This document shows, in pieces, positions 43,886 to 53,087 of a stretch of DNA of 64,000 nt. The first letter of the stretch is position 1; each line of letters begins with the position of its first letter. The position numbers and the translations under genes were made by a program. The stretch spans positions 18,791,816-18,855,815 of the forward strand of contig CM020619.1 of assembly GCA_009829735.1 (NCBI GenBank). The letters are read 5' to 3'. A model generated the notes under the pieces. That model was not told the DNA's origin. It did not search any database and saw only the letters and a list, made by a program, of their open reading frames with translations. Origin of the DNA: Pyropia yezoensis (lineage: Eukaryota; Rhodophyta; Bangiophyceae; Bangiales; Bangiaceae).

Positions 43886-44348
43886 TGATCAAAACGGGGG
43901 AAGCTCGTCCGGTGTGTCTTTCGGTGGACGAGTTGAAGACCGCTTGGCTCTGGGCGGCCGAGCAGGGACCACTGCAAGTCTCTTTCTTGAGGGTCGAGCG
44001 GCTCGCTTGCTGGCAGCAGCAGGTGTCACTGCGAAAGGGGAGCGTTGTTCTGTAGCCGCGCGTCTGCCATAGCTGAGGCGCTCAGATGAAGGTGGGCGTT
44101 CACGCCGCCCGTCCGGCCATGACCTCTCTTCGTGGACACCAACCCCTAGCGCTCCGCCCTGCACTGCCTCGGGCGGGCGTACGGCGGGAGAGATTAAGCC
44201 ATCTGGTGCGTCTTCTGATGGATGAGGTACCGCGCCAGGAGGTGCGTCCGGAGATGAACCGCCGACAGCAGCAGCAGGCCCTCCGAGAGATAAACGAGCA
44301 CTGGTACCAGTAGGCTCGTGAGGAAAACGACTTTAGGCAACCGCGCCC

Positions 44349-45737
44349 TCAGCAGAGCCTCGTGGGTACAGAGACATGCACGAGAGGTCCTGGTTCGGCG
44401 GCTTCAGTAAAGCCATCTTCAGGGAGTCGAGAAGACGAGCGGGAGTGGATGATGTGGCCCATGCATGCGTAAAAGTTGAACTCCAACGACGCCATGTCGA
44501 CTCGTTTGCCGTTGGTGTCCGAGCCGGGTACGATGCTGACGCCCATGCAGGTACAAGCGCTCCTGAACTGGGTCGTACTCAGGCAGTTGCGTAAGCCGAC
44601 AAGCTCTTCTGCTGTCAAGTCGCCTGGTTGGGGAGCTTGCGTTGACGGGAAGAGGTAAAGAGACTGACGCAAACACAAGCGTCGCGATACCCACTGCGGC
44701 TTGCCTTCGGGGTTGATGAGGTGGTTGAATCCCACAGGAGCAGAAGAGGGCTGCCCACGGAACTGGGAGTCCTTCTTCAAGCGACCAAAGAGAAAGAGTC
44801 CACGACTGCGCAGCTGAAACATGCGGCACAGTCTGTTCCATCCTGGAACCGTCGCCTGGAACATCGCCATTATGGTGTCGTAGATCACGTCGCCTGCATC
44901 CACGGTACCGGAAAGGAACGCCATGCGACACGCGAAATACGCCATCATCATCATCCGGGCCGGAGTAGCCACCTTGCGCTCGTTCCGCCCCGGTGGTATC
45001 ACACAAAAAATGGTGCGCAACGTCAAGCTCAAAATACGCTCCCCTTCTGACAACGGCATGTGTGCTTCAGCTTCGGACGAGTCGTCGGCAGAACCAGCAC
45101 CATCCGGGTCAACGCTTGTGCGCGGCGCCACCCCATGCTCATTGGAAGCACCCCGGGCCGCCGAAGTAGCAATACCAGCACGCACCACATGTGAGGATGT
45201 AGGTGGTGTCTTGTCCACAGCGGCCTTCGTCCGGGATTCTTCGCCACACAGAGCCGTCGTTCTTTGGCAAGGCAATGCCGTGATTGGGGGAGTGAGAGAG
45301 GCTGTCCGTCGTGGAGCGGGAGACGCCGTTCCTGGTGCAGAGAGTGACACCGTCTCTAGTGAAGAGTATAACGCAGACTCTGGTGGGGAGCGTAGCGCAG
45401 CCACTTGCTGGGACGATACAAGAATCTTTTGCGTACCAATGAAGCTGGGCGAGAATGACGCCGTGGCCATTTGGTTTGGGAGGGCGTGCGCCCCGTCACC
45501 CGCTCCAGCCAATGCCCTCACCGGCGTCGAGGCCACGGTTGAATCGAGAGACGACGATCCAGGAGAAGACGGGGCACTGTCATCCAAGTGACCACGCCGA
45601 CGGGGAGGAGCCTCGCAAAAGCCGTCCGAAGAAGAGCTCGAGCATGAAGAAGACCGAATCACTGCAGCAGCTGCCGCCGCCGCAGCATCCTCAGGGCGCA
45701 GAACTACAACCGTACTCTCATCATTCCTCGTCACCAT
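44349..45737 (-). CDS. Hypothetical protein, 462 aa
   Basis: Single-exon frame from the ATG at 45737, supported by a TATA box 186 bp upstream. Residues 1-220 are Ser/Ala/Pro-rich with an Ala9 run and a Ser-rich patch and look disordered. The C-terminal 240 residues look folded: GERILSLTLRTIFCVIPPGR, RMMMMAYFACRMAFLSGTVD, MFQATVPGWNRLCRMFQLRS, FLFGRLKKDSQFRG, FNHLINPEGKPQWVSRRL, FRSACTCMGVSIVPGSD, LEFNFYACMGHIIHS. I do not recognise the domain. Met/Phe/Cys-rich helices could be membrane-associated but none is a clear transmembrane segment. The lower GC and codon use differ from the genes at 13-34 kb. Confidence 0.6.
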   Translation of the reverse strand: MVTRNDESTVVVLRPEDAAAAAAAAVIRSSSCSSSSSDGFCEAPPRRRGHLDDSAPSSPGSSSLDSTVASTPVRALAGAGDGAHALPNQMATASFSPSFIGTQKILVSSQQVAALRSPPESALYSSLETVSLSAPGTASPAPRRTASLTPPITALPCQRTTALCGEESRTKAAVDKTPPTSSHVVRAGIATSAARGASNEHGVAPRTSVDPDGAGSADDSSEAEAHMPLSEGERILSLTLRTIFCVIPPGRNERKVATPARMMMMAYFACRMAFLSGTVDAGDVIYDTIMAMFQATVPGWNRLCRMFQLRSRGLFLFGRLKKDSQFRGQPSSAPVGFNHLINPEGKPQWVSRRLCLRQSLYLFPSTQAPQPGDLTAEELVGLRNCLSTTQFRSACTCMGVSIVPGSDTNGKRVDMASLEFNFYACMGHIIHSRSSSRLPEDGFTEAAEPGPLVHVSVPTRLC

Positions 45738-45922
45738 GATGAAGAACACAACAGAAGCAGAAGCCTGTGAAACAGCAGCCGCCAGGCCAGCAGGGCAGCA
45801 GCTGCAGCGGTCACCAGAACAGAGACGGAAGCAGGTGCGGGGGTGGTAAAATGGGAGTGCACGCCCAGGATTGAGGTGGTGTGACGAGCCAATGTCAGTG
45901 GGGGTGGTGGTGGTAGCGGTGG

Positions 45923-45929
45923 TTTTATA
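45923..45929 (-). promoter_or_regulatory. TATA box for the 462-aa gene
   Basis: GTATAAAACC on the - strand, 186 bp ahead of the ATG at 45737, the same spacing as in the actin gene (177 bp). Confidence 0.6.
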
Positions 45930-47451
45930 CTGGTCCGTTGCAGCTCACCAGACGCCATCGTAGCTCATGTGGGAGGGCCGAACGCCCCCACCAGTACGGT
46001 CTCAGCCCACCTACAGCTGCCGGCGTGCAGATGTACACCAGATGGGTGTACGCAAGCAGGTACAGTGCATGGCCCAGTATTTCTTCAACCGTTCGTGGAG
46101 TTCATCCGTCGCGTGCGGGTCGTAAAGGACACACTTACGGCCGGTACCGGAATGTAAATGTACCTATCAGAAAAACTTAAATTTTCACAACGACTTTGTC
46201 GAGACTGGTGTGCCGCACACTGCTCCATCATGCAGTACTATTACTCTTCGTCCAAGTAATGCGCTGTAACAGGAATGACCAGGACACTGTTTGAACAAGC
46301 TCCTTGCACGAGACGTCCACGCGGTGTGTCGGCCATTCGGGACGGACCCACGATACACACGCGTCATGGGCCCGACGCGCTTCAGGGGTAGCCGTGTCAC
46401 GTCAGTCACGTCGTGTCGACGGTGTGTGTCTCCGCAGCTTCTTACTCGGGAGGGCACCTAGCTGCTGTACTCTGCCCTGACCTGTGCTACCTGTGCTGCT
46501 ATGTCCCCGACATAATGAGCTCCTGCGCGCCTGGACCTGTCCTGGAACCGCGGGGCGCGTGGCGTACCGCCTTCTTCCTGTTGCACATAACGTGGGGACA
46601 TGCCCCACATGCTACGCGACGCTCTGCGGAGTCTTCGGGTCACCATCGCGCTTCGGGTGTGTGCCCTTGGGTCTTCCCTCCAACTGTAGCTGCTTCGCGA
46701 AGGCGAGCGCCTGCCGCCCGCGAAGGTGCGGGACACACCCACATTGTGTCATCGCAACGTGGTTACGTGCGTCTCGTTGAGATGGTACGTGGCATAACGT
46801 GCGGCGTTTTCTGAAGTCTCGTACGCTTTTTGGTGAGTCAGGCGTCTCATTGAGGCTTGGCGGGCTTGCTGAACTTGTGGGCGGGCCTCACGCGTTATGA
46901 TGGACTGCAACTGGCTTCAATGCGACGCGTTGAATGGCCGCGCCGAGTCAGGTCTAGCAATCTCATGTGCTACGCAGCACCGGTGGTTGGTAGTTTAGTT
47001 GGCTGGCAGTGAGATGAGGTGTCACATCGTGGCCATGTCATGGTAGCGATGGTGTAGGTCACTGAAAATACCGAACATGTTAATTTGCGGCTGATGGCTT
47101 TACAGCTTTTATACTGTAGGACACTCGCAGGATTGAGCGTGAGTCACTCTCTTTCTTGAACGAAAGTCGGGGTCTGACGTCGCGCGGCGCCAGCTCCCGG
47201 CACTGCCGTACAGAATACACTGCCCAGACTGTGGCCGCAACCAACAACGGCAGCCGTCTGCTGCCCGTCGCGACCAGTCATCCGCAGGTGCATCACTTTA
47301 TCGTGGACGTCCACGAGAGCTGCGCGTGCGGCGTGCGTCGACGAGACCTCCACCAAGAGAGGGGCACCGGCGTCACGAGCTAGCGTCTCGCACTGCAGGC
47401 AGCTGCCTGCAGCGTTCTCAGTTCACTCTTCACGTCATCAAGCTGAGCTCA
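45930..47451. other. Spacer and H3-variant upstream region
   Basis: No gene recognised. An open frame at 46413-46814 (+) is Cys-rich at its start and matches nothing I know. TTTTATACTG at about 47107 is a possible TATA region: it reads better on the - strand (TATAAAAG) but could serve the H3-variant gene. Confidence 0.35.
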
Positions 47452-48138
47452 ATGGCTCGGGTGAAGTCAACCTCGCGCCAGCTCCTGAACCGTCGTGAGG
47501 CGGTAGTTGACAACATCGCTGCTTCTGCGCGCCGTGTAGCGAACCGCGCCGCTCTGGCGGCTCGGGGCCGTGGAGCCGCCCGCGGCCGCGGACGGCGCGG
47601 AAGCCGCAGTGGTGCTGACCACGGAAGGCGCGGTAGCGGCGGCAGTGGATCTGGTGGAGAGGCAGGAGCTGGCGCAGCTGCATTGCAGCCTGCAGGCGCA
47701 GCCCGGTCTACACTTCGCACAGCACCTTCTACTTGTTCTCTGACCGATGGAACATCCACCTACATGTCATCCGCTGGGTCGTCCGCGTTCCTGCCGTACG
47801 AGGCCAGTGCTGATGACGTCCCAGGCGTAAAGATGCCTCGTCGGTACCGTCCCGGCGGCGAAGCGATTCGCTACATCCGACAGTACCAGAAGGGTGGATC
47901 TCTCGTCCTTCCGAAGCTTCCGTTCGTGCGGGTGGTTCGTGAAGCAGCTCACTCGATTATAGCCAGTCTGCGATTCAAGGCTGATGCCGTCGACGTGCTG
48001 CAGGAGGCGACTGAGACTTTTCTGGTCTCTCTATTTGAGGACTGTGTTCTTTGTGCTGTTCACGCTAAGCGCACGACGATTCTGCGAAGTGACCTAGTTT
48101 TGGCTCTTCGCATTCGCGGCGGGCGCATCCAAGTATAG
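47452..48138 (+). CDS. Histone H3 variant, candidate centromeric H3 (CENH3/CENP-A type), 228 aa
   Basis: DNA-packaging histone. The last 100 residues (129-228) are a clear H3 histone fold: RRYRPGGEAIRYIRQYQKGG, LPKLPFVRVVREAAHSI, LRFKADAVDVLQEATETFLV, LFEDCVLCAVHAKRTTI, LALRIRGGRIQV, parallel to canonical RYRPGTVALREIRRYQKS through ARRIRGERA. The N-terminal tail is 128 residues instead of about 40. It begins MARVKSTSRQ, echoing MARTKQTARK, then becomes an Arg/Gly-rich (AARGRGAARGRGRRG) and Ser-rich tail unrelated to H3. A long divergent tail with a fast-evolving fold is typical of CENH3, which marks centromeres. Loop 1 has the canonical length, whereas many CENH3 proteins are longer there, so another H3 variant is possible. 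No intron. Confidence 0.8.
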   Translation: MARVKSTSRQLLNRREAVVDNIAASARRVANRAALAARGRGAARGRGRRGSRSGADHGRRGSGGSGSGGEAGAGAAALQPAGAARSTLRTAPSTCSLTDGTSTYMSSAGSSAFLPYEASADDVPGVKMPRRYRPGGEAIRYIRQYQKGGSLVLPKLPFVRVVREAAHSIIASLRFKADAVDVLQEATETFLVSLFEDCVLCAVHAKRTTILRSDLVLALRIRGGRIQV

Positions 48139-49109
48139 TTTAAGTGTAGCACAGAACGTGGACCCACTCTGTCGAGCCCACATTCTCGCGGGTTAGTACC
48201 TACCTCTTGATGGTTCCTTTTCTTTTGCTTCTCTTTTTGCGTCTCTCCTTGGTCACTGGCCGTGACACATACCTCTTTGCACATTTCTTTGTCCATTCGC
48301 GATGAGTCTCAGGAGCCCCCGGCGCTCATCACCGCCGCCGCCATCGACACCTTCGTCCTCGGCGGCGTCGGCCAAGGCGGTGGCCACTGCTCAGACTATC
48401 AATTCGGGTGAGGCGCCCCAAGCACCCTTGACGCGAAGCGGCCGACCATTCAAGAGGACGACACCTTTCAATGCAACCTGGACGCGATGCCTTCAACCAT
48501 TCCAGGTGGCCGCGTTGACACTAGTGCTGCGGATCCCGAAAGCCTCCGCGATGTGGCGAAGAAAAAAACGGCTCACAGGGCGCGGAATGCTCCGAATGAG
48601 ATGAATGAGATGCGCCCGCCGCCCGCCACCGAAGCGGCTGCTCAATGAAAAAACTCTGGCTGTCGGTGATAGTGACACCTGAGCCTGCGAAAATAGTGTT
48701 ATGCCATTTACGTGCTGCGGGCCGAAGCTCGCCAGGAGGCCTGCTGCAGTGGTTCCATGTGAAGTTGGAGTGGGGACTGGGACAAGCACGAAGCTGGCCA
48801 GGCGGCCGGCGGCATTGTTTCCTCCTCTTTGCAGTTTGGGCGGGGACGGGGCCAAGGACGATTCTGGATAGCGCCCTTGTGTCGTACGGGATTGTACGTG
48901 CGGGGGCCCGCGGGCCCATGCGCGTCTGACACGGCTGTCTGATCAATGCATGAAGGGACGGTCATGAAAGGTGATGTTCATGAAATGAATCAAACAAACA
49001 CTCATTGAAGGCAATAGGCCCCACGCATGTGACGACTCACTCTCAGAGACCTTCCTCCAAGCTATCGGGTAGAGACAGAAGCAAGAAAGGCGGGCTGTGT
49101 GCCCAGTTC
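48139..49109. other. 3' flank of the H3 variant; no clear gene
   Basis: An AT-rich patch at 48200-48300 is probably the end of the H3-variant transcript. A small frame at 48302-48604 (+, MSLRSPRRSSPPPPSTPSSS...) is Ser/Pro-rich and unconvincing. About 48724-48860 looks like two diverged copies of a roughly 70-bp unit (GAAGCTCGCCAGGAGGCC and GAAGCTGGCCAGGCGGCC). Confidence 0.35.
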
Positions 49110-50103
49110 CTACTCAACAACACCGTTCACAGGATGAAGGTGCTCGGACACAACAAACACGTCGGCGGCTCCCTTGCACGGTACTGGCTTCTTGCAATTG
49201 ATAGCGGAAGAAATGATGGACATGGGAGACACAGGTGTCGATTCATCTATGGTGGTTTCCACGTCAGCCTGCGCGACTGAACCAGGAACGAAGACGTCCA
49301 CGTCACGGGCCTCAGCCGCGTCAGCGGAGTTGATGCTCTCGGCTTCTGGCCCAACAACGCCCGAGAATGCGCCACACGTGAACGCGCCGTCAGGCACGGG
49401 CGCAGCTAGAGCGAGCGCTTCGGTCTCGGCAGGATCCCCCATAGCTGCACCAAAGCCGGCCACAATCTCAAGATCCTCACCATCGAGGGCCTCGGCAACA
49501 AGATCGTTTGCCATGGCGGCGGCCGGCCCAGCAGCAGCAGTCGCATCGGCAACAATCTCGTGGGCTTCTTCCAAGCCAGCCACGACTCCGTCTTCAACCA
49601 GCCCCTGAGCCACGAGAGCGCTGGCTTTGGGCAAGGTATTCATCACAGCATCGGCGTCAGGCCCGGCAAACACCCCGTCATCGGCAAGTGCCTGTGAGAC
49701 GTCCAGTCCTGAGTGTGTCGCTGCAGCAGCCATTTCAACACGAAGAACAGCGCCGCGCGCATTGAGCTCACCGCCATTCGCATGCGTACCAAAGTAAGGA
49801 GCTTTCGCGACGTCGGCCTTAGAGTTCTCTGCAAAGAGCGGAGCGACACCAACCACAGAGTCACTGGCGTCATGAAAGTCTTCCACGACTGCGACCCCAA
49901 AAGCAACGCCGGAATCAACGCCAGCTACAGCCGCAGCCCCACCGCTCGCCCCAGCGGGAATGGCGCAGCTGTTCATTTCTGCCGCTCCAGCCTGACCAGC
50001 TCCAGACGCAAGCGCCTGGACGACTTCCGATGAACGAGGCACCGCTGCGATAACAGACATAGATGGACGTGGAACAATGATGCGCTTGCCGCTGCGACGC
50101 ATC
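49110..50103 (-). pseudogene. Host reading frame interrupted by element B
   Basis: A - strand frame of about 330 codons enters from the border of element B and ends at 49110. The protein is Ala/Val/Asp/Glu/Gly-rich and acidic with loosely repeated motifs (DDGVFAGPDADAV, EDGVVAGLEEAHEIV, PDGAFTCGAFSGVVGPEAES). The 246 bp on the far side of the element (58984-59224) hold an open frame on the same strand that is in phase once one copy of the ATACC target duplication is discounted. So a host gene may have been split by the insertion. No family is recognised and the frame could be chance in a GC-rich stretch. Confidence 0.4.
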
Positions 50104-50108
50104 ATACC
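50104..50108. repeat. Target site duplication of element B, left copy
   Basis: ATACC directly before the LTR; the same five bases follow the other LTR at 58979-58983. Five-bp duplications are normal for Ty3/gypsy integrases. Confidence 0.85.
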
Positions 50109-50577
50109 TGTGGCAAAAACCACTAGCACACACGGCACCCAAGTTGGGGCGGTGTGCTAGGGCTGCCTCCCGTGTCGGGGGAACCGGAAGAAGTGCAAGT
50201 CGCACACACTCTGTCCCTGTTGTGGGGCAAACCCCCCACGGACAAACAAGAGGATGGTGTGTGGTCCAACAGTTTCTTGGTCGGGACGGGGACGCAGGGC
50301 CAAGCCCCGCTGTCCCTCCCCTTATCCCCCCAGGGTCCACTCAGAATCTCGCCACTCAGAATCTTCCACCCCAGCACCTGCCCACCGGGCCACACGAAAA
50401 TTCAAGACGATAAATGCAGAAAACCCTCAAATCCAAGTTGGATTTACTACTAAGCTAACTATCCCAAACTTAGGGAATATGGACCCAAATGCAGGGGGAG
50501 GAACGGATCAGGCTAGTGGCCTGCCGCCCCTTGCATGGCACGTGTTGCCCCCCTACCTGGGGGTCAATACTGCCACA
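50109..50577 (-). repeat. 3' LTR of element B
   Basis: 469 bp, TGTGGCA...TGCCACA ends. Nearly identical to the 5' LTR at 58510-58978. Preceded (in element sense) by the polypurine tract at 50578-50590. Confidence 0.95.
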
Positions 50578-50598
50578 CTCCCCTCTCCTCAGTTCCGA

Positions 50599-50715
50599 CC
50601 GACCCGGTCGGCCCTGTGAGGGGGTGCGTAAACGCACGTCTCGGCGTTGGGGGCGCGACTTGCTGTCCCCCATCGAGTACGTAACACGGATGTGGAGGCG
50701 GTCACGTTGACCGCC
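50599..50715. repeat. Cluster of three palindromes ahead of the antisense ORF
   Basis: Three inverted repeats in 117 bp: 50599-50611 (CCGACCCGGTCGG), 50624-50637 (GTGCGT-AA-ACGCAC) and 50697-50715 (GGCGGTCA-CGT-TGACCGCC). They lie between the 3' LTR and the start of the antisense ORF, where its promoter or leader would be. The second and third are kept in elements A and C; the first is slightly altered in C. Confidence 0.7.
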
Positions 50716-50915
50716 CCTCTCCTCAAGCTTGCCCACTCGGCAGCTTGCTCTCCTCAGTTCACACTTCACCATTACCACCACCTCCCCTTCACCTTCCACT
50801 GGGCCGCCCCACGCTGGGGAGGCCACCCGTATACCCACGATCCGAGTCCCCCTCAACTCGAGGCGGGTCTCGTGCTGCGATAGCCAGAGCGTCTCTCACC
50901 AACTTGGGGAGAGCC

Positions 50916-52859
50916 ATGGCGACTCCGGGAGTGGAGACGGACTCTCTTGACGAGCGCATGGAGGACACCTCCTACGGGGCAGCACCCGCCGGGACTTCCG
51001 GCGGGGGCTCCGCGATCGCTCCGGGGGATGGGACTCCCGCGTCACCCGGCTTTGGGTTGACGGCGGGGTCTCCCCCGGAGGCGGGACAAGTTGTCCCGCG
51101 TGAGGCCTTGGGGCGGTGGTTTTACCCCGCTTGGCCTCTATATGAGGAGGGGTTGACTGTTCTTCGCTGTGGCCGACTTGGCGCAGCGATGGGTCGGGTA
51201 TGGGACCGTCTACGGGAGAAGTATCCCCGTAGGGTCGGGTTCCCTGCCGGCTTCAGGACGGACCAGTTTGGCTTCCTGGACGATGAAGAGGTTGAGGACG
51301 TACAGCGTGCCAAGGCCATGGTGGACCGCGGGGGAACTATCCCGGGTCCCGGCGACTTGCCGACCTTTACTTGGGACGCGGTGGCAACTCGCCCACCGTA
51401 CCTCCACGAGGCCGATCCGCACACTCATCACTTTGATGTGCGGATGAAGAAGGACTTCCGGCGAGGTCCCTACTTGGTGACCTCGGCTCAACTTGAGTTT
51501 CCTCAACAGTCTGCTGCCAGTACGGAGCAGTACTATCCGAAGAAGCCCGAGTGGTGGCCTCAAGTTGAGGTCCCCTACGGGTTCCCGGCGTTGTTGCCAC
51601 GGTTGCTTGACCACTTCGGCTCCGTCATGTTGACGGCTGCCCCTGATCACCTGGTGTGGGCCATGTTGGCCACCCAGTGGCTCCTCGAGGTCATGTCGAC
51701 CTGGGTGTCCTGTGTTCAGCGGCGGGGGATGCTCTGGCATCTCCCCCTCCGGCTTATCCAAGATTTGGAACAGCTCACCCCTCAGCTAGTTGCTGAGGGG
51801 TGCTCATCAGGACAACTCACTCTACTTGATGAGATGCTCCGGCTCCATAAGTTTATCGAGTGGGAGAGCATTGAGCACAAGTTGCGCCGCCCCACCCGTG
51901 GGCCCAAGGACGATGGCGCACTTCGCCAGTTCGTGTGGGTCGCTCGTGAACTTCACGACGGCCGTGTGGTCCTACGAGAGGGGTTGGGCATCGGGGACTA
52001 CCCGTTTGCCCCGGGGGTGGATCGCCACACTGCGCCACCCCCGGACAAGCCCATAGTTATGGCCGTGCCGTCCTATGATGACCATATGACTCAACCCACT
52101 GCGGGGGCCCCAAGTCGGGGTCGCAGTTACACCCGGGTACCGCCACCTCGGCGGGCCCCTCCGCTTCCTCCTGTTCCTTTTCAACCTCACGGGAACATCC
52201 CGATCAGCGTGGCCGTGGAGTCTTCCACCCCGGTGTCCCCCAACTTGGGGGCCACCCTCCTGACGGTATACCCCAAGTTGGTGTTACCGCCCACGTCTCT
52301 AACCTCAGAGATGATGATCACCACGTTGGTGCGCACCATTTCCTGGTTGGCCGCGTCGACCGCAACCCTACAGAGTTCCGAGACTCCTCAACTTGAGGAG
52401 CGCGTTCGTACTGCAGTGGCGACCGCGAGTTGCGAGTCGGTGGCGGAGTTTATGACAGCCGAGTTGGCTCGCATTGGGGCTATTATGCCCCATCCAGCCC
52501 CACTTGGGCGTGGCAAACGTCGTGCGAGCCGGGCATACTCGCCTCCTCGCCGTCGTCGCCGACACTCGCGGCGCTCTCCCTCCGTGTCGGAAGACGAGTT
52601 GTCTTACTCCGTTTCGGAGTCCTCTACCCCGTCGGAGACGGAGTCTGTCCAGCGTCTGCGTCGCAAACTTGCGCGCAAGACCAGGCAGAAGAGTAGCCAC
52701 GGTCGGCGCCACTTGCGCGACCGTGAAGGGCGCGACGGTTCCGACTTGGAGCCGCCGCCCCCTCCAACGAGTGGAGACCGTTATCGGCGTGGGTGTTGCC
52801 GCTCGCCTCCACGTGAGGGCGAGGGCCGTGGAGTGGGAGAGTCTAGCATCCGTGCCTAG
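50916..52859 (+). CDS. Antisense ORF of element B, 647 aa, unknown function
   Basis: Same protein as at 3586-5529, same length, opposite to gag-pol of its element and convergent with pol. ATG at 50916 in the context GAGCCATGG. Conserved landmarks: LGRWFYPAWPLYEEGL, CGRLGAAMGRVWDRLREKY, EWWPQVEVPYGFPALLPRLL, WLLEVMSTWVSCVQRRGMLW, RQFVWVARELHDGRVVLREG, and the basic Arg/Ser-rich tail. Differences from copy A are scattered single residues. The frame is open here although pol of this same copy is damaged. Confidence 0.8.
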   Translation: MATPGVETDSLDERMEDTSYGAAPAGTSGGGSAIAPGDGTPASPGFGLTAGSPPEAGQVVPREALGRWFYPAWPLYEEGLTVLRCGRLGAAMGRVWDRLREKYPRRVGFPAGFRTDQFGFLDDEEVEDVQRAKAMVDRGGTIPGPGDLPTFTWDAVATRPPYLHEADPHTHHFDVRMKKDFRRGPYLVTSAQLEFPQQSAASTEQYYPKKPEWWPQVEVPYGFPALLPRLLDHFGSVMLTAAPDHLVWAMLATQWLLEVMSTWVSCVQRRGMLWHLPLRLIQDLEQLTPQLVAEGCSSGQLTLLDEMLRLHKFIEWESIEHKLRRPTRGPKDDGALRQFVWVARELHDGRVVLREGLGIGDYPFAPGVDRHTAPPPDKPIVMAVPSYDDHMTQPTAGAPSRGRSYTRVPPPRRAPPLPPVPFQPHGNIPISVAVESSTPVSPNLGATLLTVYPKLVLPPTSLTSEMMITTLVRTISWLAASTATLQSSETPQLEERVRTAVATASCESVAEFMTAELARIGAIMPHPAPLGRGKRRASRAYSPPRRRRRHSRRSPSVSEDELSYSVSESSTPSETESVQRLRRKLARKTRQKSSHGRRHLRDREGRDGSDLEPPPPPTSGDRYRRGCCRSPPREGEGRGVGESSIRA

Positions 52860-53087
52860 TTGGCAGCTGCCTTTGTTGTGAGAGTGTGAGGGTTAGAGCT
52901 GTAGTTAAAAGCCACTCTGCGTACCACTTCGACTTGAAGCACTCTCTTGGCACTGTTGCTCGGCCTTCCCTCACGTTGAGGGAGGGCTGTTAGGGTCTAT
53001 CTCATTCCGGGCACAGTAGGCCCGGACCTTCTCAGCGGGAAGGTCCTCCACATACTCCCACGTATCATCCTTTGCTTTGTAGCCAAA

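Larger units (their letters stand above)
38131..44348. other. Lower-GC region, largely without recognisable genes
   Basis: Composition changes at about 38.1 kb from C/G runs to ordinary mixed sequence. I found no convincing gene up to 44349. Short frames such as 39014-39397 (-), 40814-41092 (+), 41547-42284 (-) and 42070-42666 (+) have no motif and overlap tandem repeats. Contains a hairpin (38971), tandem repeats at 39452, 41808, 42548 and 42833, and a (CGTCAT)4 microsatellite at about 40675-40697. Confidence 0.4.

Noticed and set aside
50109-50138. Start of the host frame at 49110-50103 inside the LTR
   Set aside because: It is an accidental read-in from the LTR; the host frame continues instead on the other side of the element.
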